Assembly (NCBI GenBank): GCA_009694305.1
Contig: SHVL01000011.1
Location: 1 to 58,300, forward strand
DNA: 58,300 bases
Direction: 5' to 3'
DNA from: Thermoleophilia bacterium
GTDB taxonomy: Bacteria > Actinomycetota > Thermoleophilia > Gaiellales > Gaiellaceae
Shown: positions 43,169 to 52,140 of the stretch, one piece after another
Numbering within the stretch: the stretch's first letter is position 1
How the letters are laid out: each line of letters begins with the position of its first letter
Notes under the pieces: model-generated
Seen by the model: only the letters and a program-made list of their open reading frames with translations
Database searches by the model: none
Told to the model about the DNA's origin: nothing
Made by a program: the position numbers and the translations under genes

Positions 43169-44038
43169 TCAGGGCCCGATCGTCGTCGCTGCCTCGAGGA
43201 GCGCGCGCTTCACCATCTCCTGCACAAGCCCGCGTCGGAATTCGCTGCCCCCGTGGGTGTCGCCCGACGGATGGATGTCGGCAACGCACCGCTCCGCGGC
43301 CTCGACTCGAGTCGCCGTGTCTAGCCGGCGGCCCACGAGCCACTGCTCGACCTCCACTCGACGCAGCGGCACGGAGCCGGCGGAGAGGAGAGCGATCGCA
43401 ATCTGCGTGCAGGTTCCGGTGGGTCCGATCTGGGCGACCACGGCCGCACCGCCCAGTGCGAAATCGCCATGCCTCCGAGCGAACTCGACGAACGCCGATC
43501 GAGTCCCGAACACGGGCACAGGCACCTCGATCTCAACGAGTAGCTCGTCCGGTCGCAGCGCAGTGGTCAGATGGGTTTTGAACAGCTCGTCCGCCGTGAA
43601 TGAGCGCACACCGGCTGTCGAGCGGGCATGGAAGCGAGCGCCGAGCGCTGCAAACGCGACCGGCAACTCCGCGGCCGGATCCGCGTGAGCGACCGACCCG
43701 CCCACCGTGCCACGATTACGAATCTGGGGATGTCCGACGAAGCTAACGGCCTGTGCAAGGAGTCTCACCCGGTGCGCTACCTCGACGGATCGCTCGAGGG
43801 TTGACTGCCTCGTGAGTGCGCCGATGCGCAAACTACCGTTCTCGAACCGGAGATAGTCTAACTCCGTGATGCGGTTGATGTCGATCAGACGCTCGGGGCG
43901 CGCCAAGCGGAAGTTCAGCAGCGGTACGAGGCTCTGCCCACCCGCGAGCACCTTCGCGTCCTCGCCGTACTCGGCGAGGAGCGACAGGGCCTCGTCCAGC
44001 GACTTAGGATCGTCGTACTCGAACGGTGTCGGCTTCAC
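43169..44038 (-). CDS. Molybdenum hydroxylase FAD-binding subunit (CoxM-type), isolated
   Basis: A 289-aa FAD subunit of the xanthine dehydrogenase/CO dehydrogenase family. The FAD loops are intact: VLAGGQSLVPLLNFRLARP (about 31-49) and IRNRGTVGGSVAHADPAAE (about 97-115). The C-terminal CO-dehydrogenase-flavoprotein domain is complete. The start is GTG at 44038 after AAAGGAGG, giving VKPTPFEYDDP. Such genes normally sit beside small and large subunit genes, but none is here. The only small and large subunit genes lie 11-15 kb away at 29017-31784, where the local FAD gene is a 70-codon remnant. It probably completes that enzyme in trans. Confidence 0.92.
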   Translation of the reverse strand: MKPTPFEYDDPKSLDEALSLLAEYGEDAKVLAGGQSLVPLLNFRLARPERLIDINRITELDYLRFENGSLRIGALTRQSTLERSVEVAHRVRLLAQAVSFVGHPQIRNRGTVGGSVAHADPAAELPVAFAALGARFHARSTAGVRSFTADELFKTHLTTALRPDELLVEIEVPVPVFGTRSAFVEFARRHGDFALGGAAVVAQIGPTGTCTQIAIALLSAGSVPLRRVEVEQWLVGRRLDTATRVEAAERCVADIHPSGDTHGGSEFRRGLVQEMVKRALLEAATTIGP

Positions 44039-44162
44039 GAATGGCCTCCTTTCACTAGAGCGTCGCACTGACCACCGCGTCCACAGGGATTGCTGCACGG
44101 GGCCCACAGACAGCGGCAGGGAGTACGTGCGCGTCGCCGCGACTCTGGCGGGGTCAACGAGG

Positions 44163-45026
44163 TCAGGAGGTCGCGGCCGCAGCAGGCGAGCTGATGCCGT
44201 ATTGCGCGAACGCCTCCTCGCCCCCATGCTGCGGCAGCGTCAGCCATGACCCGCGCTCGAGGTACGTGCGGCAGAACTCCTCGCCTCCTTCACAGTGGCG
44301 CTGGATCAGATCGAGCGGCCGATTGGAGTGCACGAGCGCGAGAGCGCCGTCGCGCGTCGCAACGGGTGCATGCCACGACTCACCCGGATTCCCGAGGAAG
44401 CTTCCAGGCACGATGATTCCGCGCTCGGCAACCCAGTCGCCTTGCAGGAAGATCAGCTCCTCCCACGTTGAATGGAGGTGCTCCATCGGCGCGATGAATC
44501 CGGGCTGCCACTGCATCACCCGAAGCAGGCCGGCGGCACTGCCGTGGGCGCCCTCGACGAAATCCGGGAGACGGAGCGACTTCCACCGCTGCGGCAGCTT
44601 GCGATCGAGCAGCCCCTCCTGCCACGGCTCGTCCCAAAAGCTCATGACGCGAACATCGTCCTGTCCGCTGATCTCCATACCGGGCGTCAGGAAGAGGTAC
44701 ATCTGCACGTCCTCGCAGGCGACAAGGCGCTCTGCGCCCTTACCGTGAGGCAGGAAGGCATAGCTGCCAACACCCAATGAGCGGCCGTCGAGCGAGAGCG
44801 AACCCTCGACGACGAAGAGTTCGGCCGTGATGTCGCTCTCGCCGGGGCTCCCACGCCAGCCCGCAGGGATGCGGATCATCGACGTCGAGGCGCCAGTCGT
44901 CGCATCTTCGCTGATCAGCCGCTGATCGAGCCCGGAGACGATGTCCCGCTCCGGCGCCGTTCGCCAGGGAAGGTCGAAGACGCTGAAGAAACCGGGGTTG
45001 TTGTCACGCTTCCAGTGGCCTGTCAT
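44163..45026 (-). CDS. Bicupin-domain protein (copy 2)
   Basis: A 287-aa paralogue of the bicupin at 15746-16597. The first barrel has ELFVVEGSLSLDGRSLGVG and the second HLHSTWEELIFLQGDW (His-x-His and Glu-Glu, suited to metal binding) and ESWHAPVATRDGALALVHSN. DEPWQEG and FFSVFDLPW are also shared with copy 1. No signal peptide. The ATG at 45026 follows GAAGGGAG; the frame runs upstream to 45056. It lies before the isolated FAD subunit gene on the same strand, 124 bases away. Function is unknown. Confidence 0.72.
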   Translation of the reverse strand: MTGHWKRDNNPGFFSVFDLPWRTAPERDIVSGLDQRLISEDATTGASTSMIRIPAGWRGSPGESDITAELFVVEGSLSLDGRSLGVGSYAFLPHGKGAERLVACEDVQMYLFLTPGMEISGQDDVRVMSFWDEPWQEGLLDRKLPQRWKSLRLPDFVEGAHGSAAGLLRVMQWQPGFIAPMEHLHSTWEELIFLQGDWVAERGIIVPGSFLGNPGESWHAPVATRDGALALVHSNRPLDLIQRHCEGGEEFCRTYLERGSWLTLPQHGGEEAFAQYGISSPAAAATS

Positions 45027-45172
45027 GAGAATGCTCCCTTCGACCTGTGCGATCACCCAGGCAGTTCTGTCATTACGCGGCGCCCGCCAGTCTATCCAGC
45101 GGACGGTGCTGCCCCGGTGTGGATTGAGCGGCGACGGTCTCGCGAGACGCCGGTGCGGAAACCTGCGTCTGT

Positions 45173-46603
45173 CTAGCTCTCGGGTGAGCCGAGCAGCGAC
45201 GGTCGAAGGTGCGCCCAGGGCCGCACCGCTTCAACTGCTGCGCAAACTCGCAAGACGGTTGCGTCGTCGTGGCGGCGGCCGATGACGTGCAAGCCGACGG
45301 GCAACCCGTCACTGGCGAGACCGCTCGGCACTGATGCCGCCGGTTGGCCGGTGAGGTTCATCCCGTAGGTGAACGGAGTCCATCTCATGCGCAGGGTCGG
45401 AACACCAGCGATGCTTGGCGGGCCGTCGATGCCGGCGGCGAACGCGGTCGACGGCATAGTCGGGGTGAGCAGCACGTCGTAGGACTCGAGGAACCGCACC
45501 ATCTTCTCGCTCCAGCGGGCTCGCTTGATCAGTGCATCGCCAATGTCGGCGGCGCCTAGGCGGAAGCCCTCCTCGATCATCTCGACGCGCCCGAAGTCGA
45601 CCAGGTTACGGACTTGCTCCCAGTCGTCACGGTGCCCTGCCGCATTCGCGGCCGCGAAGAACGCGTAGACGAGGTCGTGGGGATCGGAGAAGTCGAGCTC
45701 GACTTCCTCGACCGTCGCGCCGGCCTCGCCGAGCGCGAACGCCGCCTCCCGTGCGATCGCCGCGACCTCCGTCTCTACGGGCGCGTAGCCGAGGTTGGGA
45801 CTCCAGGCTACGCGGAGACCGCGTACGCCGCCGTCGACCGCCGCGACCCAGTCCACTTTCGGGGTGTTCAAGGACAGCCGGTCGCGAGGGTCGGCGCCGG
45901 CGATGGCCGAGAGGAGCAGCGCGGCATCCCTGACCGAGCGTGAAAGCACGGCAGTATGCCCGAGGGACTCGAGCGCGCTGTTCGGTGCGTACGGCACGAG
46001 ACCGAAGGTCGCCTTGAATCCGAAGATGCCGCAGTAGGCCGCTGGGATGCGGATCGAGCCGCCACCGTCGGTTCCGAGCGCGAAGGGACCGATTCCCGAC
46101 GCAACACAGGCCGCTCCACCACCGCTCGAGCCGCCGGGCGTCCGCTCGAGATTCCATGGGCTCCGCGTTGTTCCGAACACGCGGTTCGTCGTCTCGCCCT
46201 TCCAGCCGAACTCCGGCGTGTTCGTTTTACCGAGCATCACCGAGCCGGCTGCGAACGCCCGCTCCGCGGCCGGAGCATCCGCTTCCGGAACGAAGTCCTT
46301 CAGAAGCAGCGATCCGGCCGTCGTGCGGATCCCCTTCGTCTGGATGTTGTCCTTCACGGTGATCGGCAGGCCGAGCAACGGCCGCTTCTCGACATCGACG
46401 CCCGTTGCGTAGGCAGCCTCCGCCGCTGCTGCCTCCGCATGTGCGCGCTCGAGCGTCGGTGTGACGAGCGCGTTCAAGGCACCGTTGACGCGCTCGATCC
46501 GCTCGATGGTTGAGCTGAGCAGCTCTCTGGGCGAGAGAGTTCGCGCCAGGAACTGTGCGCGCAGTTCGCGAGCGGAGAGCGTGAGGATGTCGTCGTCGGT
46601 CAT
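45173..46603 (-). CDS. Amidase-signature family amidase (GatA/AtzF-like)
   Basis: A 476-aa amidase. The triad is complete: Lys in [13 protein letters not shown] (about 82), cis-Ser in [11 protein letters not shown] and nucleophile Ser in [13 protein letters not shown] (about 180). It ends with [11 protein letters not shown] and [16 protein letters not shown], the usual closing motifs. It has the standard N-terminus ([21 protein letters not shown]) and no extension, unlike the nitrile-pathway amidase at 18505. ATG at 46603 has AAAGGAG upstream. No gatB or gatC neighbours exist, so it is a catabolic amidase. It is divergent from the EamA gene at 46704. Confidence 0.9.
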   Translation of the reverse strand: MTDDDILTLSARELRAQFLARTLSPRELLSSTIERIERVNGALNALVTPTLERAHAEAAAAEAAYATGVDVEKRPLLGLPITVKDNIQTKGIRTTAGSLLLKDFVPEADAPAAERAFAAGSVMLGKTNTPEFGWKGETTNRVFGTTRSPWNLERTPGGSSGGGAACVASGIGPFALGTDGGGSIRIPAAYCGIFGFKATFGLVPYAPNSALESLGHTAVLSRSVRDAALLLSAIAGADPRDRLSLNTPKVDWVAAVDGGVRGLRVAWSPNLGYAPVETEVAAIAREAAFALGEAGATVEEVELDFSDPHDLVYAFFAAANAAGHRDDWEQVRNLVDFGRVEMIEEGFRLGAADIGDALIKRARWSEKMVRFLESYDVLLTPTMPSTAFAAGIDGPPSIAGVPTLRMRWTPFTYGMNLTGQPAASVPSGLASDGLPVGLHVIGRRHDDATVLRVCAAVEAVRPWAHLRPSLLGSPES

Positions 46604-46703
46604 CGAGTTTCGCTCCTTTGCTGGGCGTTTCGGCCTTCGCGCGGTAGACGGGACGGCTGATGTGGTAAATATATCTCGTGGGTCACGGATTCAGGGCACT
46701 CTA

Positions 46704-47573
46704 GTGTCCGGAGCGGCGCTGGCCGCACTCTCCGGGGTGTGCTTCGGCTTTCTCGTTGTCATCGTCGGCTTCGGCCTTCGAGCCGGGGTCGACTCGGACA
46801 TCGGCGCACTCGTGATGAACTCCGTAGCGCTCCTCGCAGCCGGGGTTGCGGTGGTGATTGCCGGAGACCATCCACTCGCGCACCTGGGCTCGCTCTGGCC
46901 GTACGTGCTCGTTGGCGTTCTGGTTCCGGGCGCCTCGCAGCCATTCTACGTCCGCGCCGTGGGCTCAGCGGGTGCCTCCCGCACCGCGATGGTCGTCTCG
47001 GTCTCGCCGCTGCTCTCGGCGATCGGCGCACTTGCGTTCCTCGGGGAACCGCTCAAGGTGGGGCTTGCCGTCGGCACGGTGCTGATCGTGCTCGCCGGCA
47101 TCACATTCTCGGCGGAGCGTGTCCGGCCGAAGGATTTCCGCGGCCTCGGCGTAGTGTTTGCACTCATGGCTGCCGCGCTGTACGCCGCGCGCGACAACAT
47201 CGTCCGGTGGAGCACCAGCGGTACAGCCGTGCCGGCATTCGTCGGCATGCTCACGGCTCTCGTCGCTGCCGTCGTGGTGCTCTCTCTGTATACGGTAGTC
47301 GCCCACCGCGCAAAGCCGGTACGGCTATCGCGTCGCGGCATTGCGTACTTCAGCCTCGCCGGGATCGCGCTCGGATTCGCATATGTCACCCTGTTTCTAG
47401 CCTTCAACCACAGCCGGGTGACGGTCGTCGCGCCGCTGATGGCCACATCGTCGCTCTGGACGCTGGTGCTTGCCGGGGCAGTGGCGAGGACAAGCGAAGC
47501 GATCAACCCTCGCCTGATCGCGGCCATCTTGCTCGTCGCGGCCGGGGGCGTGCTGATCGGCATAACCCGCTAG
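46704..47573 (+). CDS. EamA/DMT-family permease
   Basis: A 289-aa ten-helix transporter. The start is GTG at 46704 (VSGAALAALSGVCFGF); the frame is open upstream, through the amidase start, without membrane character. VSPLLSAIGALAFLGEPLKVG closes the first repeat and APLMATSSLWTLVLAGAV the second, with the AERVRPKDFRGLGVVF loop between. It is clearly a duplicate of the permease at 40413-41285. The divergent gap to the amidase gene is 100 bases and AT-rich around 46660-46680 (GTAAATATATC), where overlapping promoters are likely. Confidence 0.86.
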   Translation: MSGAALAALSGVCFGFLVVIVGFGLRAGVDSDIGALVMNSVALLAAGVAVVIAGDHPLAHLGSLWPYVLVGVLVPGASQPFYVRAVGSAGASRTAMVVSVSPLLSAIGALAFLGEPLKVGLAVGTVLIVLAGITFSAERVRPKDFRGLGVVFALMAAALYAARDNIVRWSTSGTAVPAFVGMLTALVAAVVVLSLYTVVAHRAKPVRLSRRGIAYFSLAGIALGFAYVTLFLAFNHSRVTVVAPLMATSSLWTLVLAGAVARTSEAINPRLIAAILLVAAGGVLIGITR

Positions 47574-47692
47574 CCTGGGGATCGTTCAAGAAGTACGCGG
47601 GGCCGCGTTGTAGTGGCGCTCCTGGACAGTCGAGGGTATTGCTCGCTCTCCTTGCACCGAGTCGCCCACCCTAGCTAGCCTCACCCGCGGAG

Positions 47693-48073
47693 ATGCGCAC
47701 TTACACCGTGCTGATGCGATCGGATGAGTCGACGGTCCCCATACGAATCGAGCACCGCTCGGAGGGGGACATCCGGATTGGCGACATGCTGTTGATCGCC
47801 GGACGTCAGATGCTCGTCGACAATGTCGACCGCGGTGCGGAAGAGACTCCGATCGTCGAGTGCCGGGCCCTGTGGCGGCTGCGGCTGCGCGATACGAACC
47901 ACCGGGCCGTGGGCGCTGGGTGGATTCTCAATGAGCAGCGTCACTTCGGAGAGGTCGAGACACTTATCTTCGAGGAAGGGAACCGCTACCGGCTTGTGCT
48001 TGCCGAACCCGAATGGCCGACGAGCTTCGACGGCTCGCTGATCGTCGAGCCTCACCCATTGGACATCGCCTGA
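47693..48073 (+). CDS. Hypothetical protein, 126 aa
   Basis: Not recognised. The protein starts MRTYTVLMRSDESTVP and alternates short hydrophobic and charged stretches, suggesting an all-beta fold. It has no signal peptide, membrane segment or Cys-rich motif beyond one Cys. Coding character (GC at third positions, no rare runs) is good, and it fills the space between the EamA and NicX-like genes. No strong ribosome site is seen before the ATG. It may be a small binding or regulatory protein of this cluster. Confidence 0.5.
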   Translation: MRTYTVLMRSDESTVPIRIEHRSEGDIRIGDMLLIAGRQMLVDNVDRGAEETPIVECRALWRLRLRDTNHRAVGAGWILNEQRHFGEVETLIFEEGNRYRLVLAEPEWPTSFDGSLIVEPHPLDIA

Positions 48074-48184
48074 CAGGGGTGAGGTGTTGCGCTAGGCTTC
48101 GCCCCCAAGGGGCGCGCAGACGAGCTGCATGGAGGACGGGTGTTCGCAGTTCCGCGACGGTCGCATTCGTTGAGGGAGGACCAG

Positions 48185-49216
48185 ATGAGGGAAGATAGTT
48201 CCGAGGCGGTCCAGCTGTTCCGCGAGGAGCTCGAGCTCTGCGGCGTCGAGGACGGGCAGACGGTGGCCATCCTGGCTCCCACGGGTTCACGACACGAGCG
48301 CGCGAACGGGTTCGCCGCTGCCGCTGCGGCGCTAGGGGCGGAGACCTTCGTGCTCGGGATACCGCCTCAGAAGGATTTGCGCGGCACGCTCGGGATCGGC
48401 CACACGACGCTCGCCGGCCGCACTGACCTCCTCGACCTCCTCAAGCGCGCCGATCTCGTCGTCGACCTCGCGTTCATCCACTTCTCACTGGAACAGCTCG
48501 AGCTGCTTGCGGCCGGCACTCGAGTTCTAGCCTGCGTCGAGCCGCTGGACATGCTGGCGAGGCTGCTCCCCACGCGAGGATTGCGCTCCCAGGTCGAAGC
48601 GGGGGCTGAGCTGATGGCTGCCGCGACCGAGCTCCGGGTGACATCACGGGCGGGGACGGACGCGACCTTCAGCCTGACCGGGGGCTTCCCGATCCTGACC
48701 GAGTACGGGTTCACCGACACACCCGGGAGATGGGACCACTGGCCGGCCGGATTCCTCGCGACACATGCCAGCGACAACGGTGTCGACGGCATGGTCGTGC
48801 TCGCCCCGGGCGACGTCGTCCTGCTGCCGGCGCCGCGAATCGTCAGCAGCCCGGTCAGCTTCAGGATCGAGGCTGGGTACATCGTCGAGATCGCCGGGGA
48901 CGGAGTCGACGCGATGCTCGTTCGCGACTACTTTCCCGATCCTCACGACGACCGCGATGCCTTCGGCGTCTCGCATATCGGCTGGGGCGTCAACGAGACG
49001 GCGCGGTGGGAGCTCCATCCCGATCCAACCGCCCTCCAGATGGATTTGCGCTCGTTTGCGGGCAACGTCTTGTTCTCCACTGGTCCCAACACCGACATGG
49101 GTGGCCCGCGCGACACGCCCTACCACCTCGACATCCCGATGCGTAACTGCTCGCTCTTCCTGGACGGCCGCGTGATCGTCGAAGACGGCCGAGTCGTCGC
49201 TGGCCAGCTGCACTAA
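48185..49216 (+). CDS. NicX-like 2,5-dihydroxypyridine dioxygenase family protein (copy 3)
   Basis: A 343-aa member of the same family as 2197-3240 and 14559-15659. Predicted iron ligands are H264 (VSHIGWG), H314 and D316 (YHLDIP). WDHWPAG, AGDGVDAMLVRDY and LFSTGPN are conserved. It is the most diverged of the three: in mid-protein IEGG is replaced by IAGD. The start is the ATG at 48185 with GAGGGAGGA upstream. An SDR gene follows after 19 bases and is probably co-transcribed, suggesting dehydrogenation of the ring substrate or product. Confidence 0.75.
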   Translation: MREDSSEAVQLFREELELCGVEDGQTVAILAPTGSRHERANGFAAAAAALGAETFVLGIPPQKDLRGTLGIGHTTLAGRTDLLDLLKRADLVVDLAFIHFSLEQLELLAAGTRVLACVEPLDMLARLLPTRGLRSQVEAGAELMAAATELRVTSRAGTDATFSLTGGFPILTEYGFTDTPGRWDHWPAGFLATHASDNGVDGMVVLAPGDVVLLPAPRIVSSPVSFRIEAGYIVEIAGDGVDAMLVRDYFPDPHDDRDAFGVSHIGWGVNETARWELHPDPTALQMDLRSFAGNVLFSTGPNTDMGGPRDTPYHLDIPMRNCSLFLDGRVIVEDGRVVAGQLH

Positions 49217-49235
49217 GAGAGTCGGCGGAAGGCGA

Positions 49236-49973
49236 GTGGAGCCGGGAACGTACGGGCGCGCCCTGGTGACCGGGGCGGCATCGGGAATCGGTGCGGCAAC
49301 CGTCGCGCGCCTCCTCGCCGACGGCATGAAGGTCGCGGCGCTCGATCTCGACGCCCGCGGGCTTGCCTCGCTCGACGCTACCTGCCGGGTCGTCGCCGAC
49401 GTCTCGTCCGAGGACGACGTACGCCGCGCCGTCGACGAGGCGGCAGCGGCGCTCGGAGGACTGGACACGATTGTGACGTGCGCGGGCGTCGCGTTGCTCG
49501 GGACGGTCGAGGCTTCTTTCGAGGAGTGGCAACGGACATTTGCGGTCAACGTGAGCGGGGTCTACCTCGTCGCCAGGGCCGCACTGCCGTACCTCCGCGC
49601 AGCGGGCGGCGGGGCGATCGTCAATGTCGCGTCGAACCTGGGCCTCGTTGCGACCGAGGGAGCGGCAGCGTACTGCGCGTCGAAGGGAGCAGTGATCCAG
49701 CTGACGCGCGCGATGGCGCTCGACCATGGGCGGGAAGGCATCCGAGTCAACGCCGTCTGCCCTGGCCCGACGGAGACGCCGATGGTGAAAGGCTGGCTTG
49801 GCACCTACCCGGACCCGGATGCCGCACGGGCGTTTCTCGAGCAGAACCACCTTCACGGACGACTGATCCGGCCCGATGAGATCGCCGCCGCGATCGCGTA
49901 CCTCATCTCACCCGGAGCAAGCTCGGTGTTCGGCGTTGTCCTCACCGTCGACGCCGGCTTCACGATCCGCTGA
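49236..49973 (+). CDS. Short-chain dehydrogenase/reductase (SDR), copy 1
   Basis: A 245-aa classical SDR. The NAD(P) site is TGAASGIG (about 12-19), followed by Asp at ALDLDARG, which favours NAD, CAGVALLG (NAG variant), Ser in NVASNLG (about 131) and Y-x-x-x-K in AYCASKGA (about 147-151). CPGPTETPM is the usual loop. The start is GTG at 49236, after GGCGGAAGGCG. It forms a pair with the NicX-like gene and ends 69 bases from the convergent ABC permease gene. It would oxidise or reduce a hydroxyl or keto intermediate. Confidence 0.9.
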   Translation: MEPGTYGRALVTGAASGIGAATVARLLADGMKVAALDLDARGLASLDATCRVVADVSSEDDVRRAVDEAAAALGGLDTIVTCAGVALLGTVEASFEEWQRTFAVNVSGVYLVARAALPYLRAAGGGAIVNVASNLGLVATEGAAAYCASKGAVIQLTRAMALDHGREGIRVNAVCPGPTETPMVKGWLGTYPDPDAARAFLEQNHLHGRLIRPDEIAAAIAYLISPGASSVFGVVLTVDAGFTIR

Positions 49974-50042
49974 GCTCTCCGCCAGGTGTCCAGCCCGCCG
50001 CGGCGCGCCATATCGACAAGCGGCCAGGCCTCTACTGGACGT

Positions 50043-50960
50043 CTACTTCGAGTCGTTAGGGAGACCGAGCCCTTCCTCCGCCGGCCCCTGGGTGCGTCCC
50101 CAGAAGAGCGCGATCGCCAGCAGTGTGACGACATAGGGCAGCAGTTGCATCCACTGCCCCGCCGCGCCGACGCGGAACTGCACTGCGTATGCGATTCCGA
50201 AGAGCAACGAAGCGGCGAGTACGGCGAGTGGTCGCCAGGCTCCAAGGATCACGCAGGCAAGTGCAATGAAGCCTCGTCCGCTGGCGATGCTGGTATCGAA
50301 GGTGCCGATGATCGCGAGCCCGATCGTCACCCCCGCAAGGCCAAGGAGTGTTCCGGCGGCTGCAAGGACGCAATACCGGAGCCTCACCAGCTTGATGCCG
50401 AGTGTCTGCGCCACGCTTACGGACTCACCACTGGAGCGGACGACGAGGCCCAGCCGGGTTCGCAGGAAGATCGCGACCGAGATCGCTCCGATGACTGTGA
50501 AGTACGTCAACGGCTGCTGGTGGGCGACGATGTCCAGCCAGTGATTCCCCGTCGAGCCCCAGCTGGGCCCAAGGGACAGTGCCCCGATCGTCGCACCGGC
50601 GCTGAACCACTGCTCGACGAGGAACGCCGTAAGGCCGATCGACAGAACATGAACTACCAGCCCGCCGACGACGTCGCCCATGCGCAGCGTCATCGAGAGG
50701 AAGCCGAAGAAGAGGCTCGTGACAACACCTGCGACGATCGCGAACACGACGCCCAGGGCGATCGAGCCGGTCCAGACCACCCCGGCGATCGAGAAGAAGG
50801 CGGAGATCAGCATGACGCCCTCGACCCCGACGAACAGCACGCCGGCGCGGGAGGTGAGGATGCAGGCGACGGCCGCCAGGGCGATCGGGCAGGTCACTCG
50901 GACGGTGGAATTCCAGAAATCCGAGGTTCCGAAGAACACTGTCAACAGGAGGCTACACAC
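50043..50960 (-). CDS. BMP-type ABC transporter permease 2 (YufQ-like)
   Basis: A 305-aa inner-membrane permease of the branched-chain/BMP type with eight to nine hydrophobic segments. GVLFVGVEGVMLISAFFS is the family entry motif, and SGESVSVAQTLGIKLVRLRY is the coupling loop. It ends with RTQGPAEEGLG. The start is taken as GTG at 50960, overlapping the upstream permease stop by 8 bases; the frame continues upstream within that gene, without likeness. It is the last gene of the six-gene minus-strand operon starting at 56383. Confidence 0.88.
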   Translation of the reverse strand: MCSLLLTVFFGTSDFWNSTVRVTCPIALAAVACILTSRAGVLFVGVEGVMLISAFFSIAGVVWTGSIALGVVFAIVAGVVTSLFFGFLSMTLRMGDVVGGLVVHVLSIGLTAFLVEQWFSAGATIGALSLGPSWGSTGNHWLDIVAHQQPLTYFTVIGAISVAIFLRTRLGLVVRSSGESVSVAQTLGIKLVRLRYCVLAAAGTLLGLAGVTIGLAIIGTFDTSIASGRGFIALACVILGAWRPLAVLAASLLFGIAYAVQFRVGAAGQWMQLLPYVVTLLAIALFWGRTQGPAEEGLGLPNDSK

Positions 50961-52140
50961 CGACGGCTCCTGGCCGCGCGATCTCTGCGGTCTCCCCGGC
51001 CGGCGGTTCGACCGGAGAGCTTGATTTCGGCCGGCCGAACGCCGCGAGCAGCCCTCCGCTGCGCCGTGCGACGACACACAGGAGGAAGAGGACGATCACG
51101 GGCAAGGTCTGCATGATCGTGACGATCGAGTCTGGCACTGACGCCTCGCCCTTGAGTACAGGACCCGCGGAACCGAGCATGCCGAAGAGAACGCCCCAGA
51201 GCGGGATCAGGTAGGGACTGCGTGTCGCGAGAAAGGCGATGAGAATTCCGGTGTAGCCCCACGGCGAGGCCCATCCGGGCGCGATGTAGTACCGGAGCCC
51301 GAGCAGGACGAGTCCGCCGGCCAGACCGCAGATCGCACCGCTGATGAGCATCGAACTGAGCCAGTAGCGCTCGATCGCAATGCCCGAGTACCTGGCTGCC
51401 TCCCGATTGAGGCCGATGGCTCGTAGGCGTAGACCAACCGTCGTGTTCTTCACGAAAACAATGGTGCCGAATGCGAGGACGAGCGCGACGATGATGCCCC
51501 AAGTGAGTTGCGTCCCGCTGAGCAACGCATTGATCTTCGCACCGCTGGGAATTGGCTTCGACTGAGGCGTGTAGGGGTTTGCCGCGTCCTGGAGCACGCC
51601 GCGGATGAGCTGGCTAATGATGATGAACGCGACGAAGTTCAACATCAAGGTCGAGATGATCTCGTTTGCCCCGCGGTACACCTTGATCACGGCGACGATC
51701 CCAGCCCAGAGGAGGCCGGCGACGGTGGCCGCGAGCAGGCCGAGCGGGATCAGCACCCAGGACGTGGACGGCAAGCCGGCGTAGAGCGTCGTCACGACTG
51801 CAGCTAGGCCGCCCATCTGGAGCTGCCCGTCGGCGCCGATGTTGAAGAGTCCCGTTTGTGCAGCCAACCAGACGGCAACGGCTGTCAGAATTATGGGCGT
51901 CGCCTCGCTCGCGGAAACGCCGAGCGAGGGTCTCGAGCCGACGGATCCGTTCCATAGCGCCCAGAGAATCTGGGCCGGATCGTAGTGGAGTGCGGTGAGG
52001 ATGCCGATCAGGACGCCGAGCGAGAGCAGGAATGCGAGTACCTGCGTGCCGACTTCGCGCCATGCCCCGCCCCGGCCGCGCAGGAGGCCGCGCCGCGGCG
52101 GCTCGAGAGCGGGAGCTGGAACGGCAGGAGCGCTGCTCAC
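50953..52140 (-). CDS. BMP-type ABC transporter permease 1 (YufP-like)
   Basis: A 395-aa permease, longer than its partner. It has an N-terminal Pro-rich cytoplasmic stretch (VSSAPAVPAPALEPPRRG), a first helix at about 35-55, the conserved TGLFNIGADGQLQMGG block (about 100-115), GANEIISTLMLNFVAF, and the loop GLNREAARYSGIAIERY. The start is GTG at 52140, with a GTGA overlap to the ATPase stop. It would pair with permease 2 as the membrane channel. The operon has no binding protein; the two candidates are at 13459 and 35111. Confidence 0.88.
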   Translation of the reverse strand: MSSAPAVPAPALEPPRRGLLRGRGGAWREVGTQVLAFLLSLGVLIGILTALHYDPAQILWALWNGSVGSRPSLGVSASEATPIILTAVAVWLAAQTGLFNIGADGQLQMGGLAAVVTTLYAGLPSTSWVLIPLGLLAATVAGLLWAGIVAVIKVYRGANEIISTLMLNFVAFIIISQLIRGVLQDAANPYTPQSKPIPSGAKINALLSGTQLTWGIIVALVLAFGTIVFVKNTTVGLRLRAIGLNREAARYSGIAIERYWLSSMLISGAICGLAGGLVLLGLRYYIAPGWASPWGYTGILIAFLATRSPYLIPLWGVLFGMLGSAGPVLKGEASVPDSIVTIMQTLPVIVLFLLCVVARRSGGLLAAFGRPKSSSPVEPPAGETAEIARPGAVGV

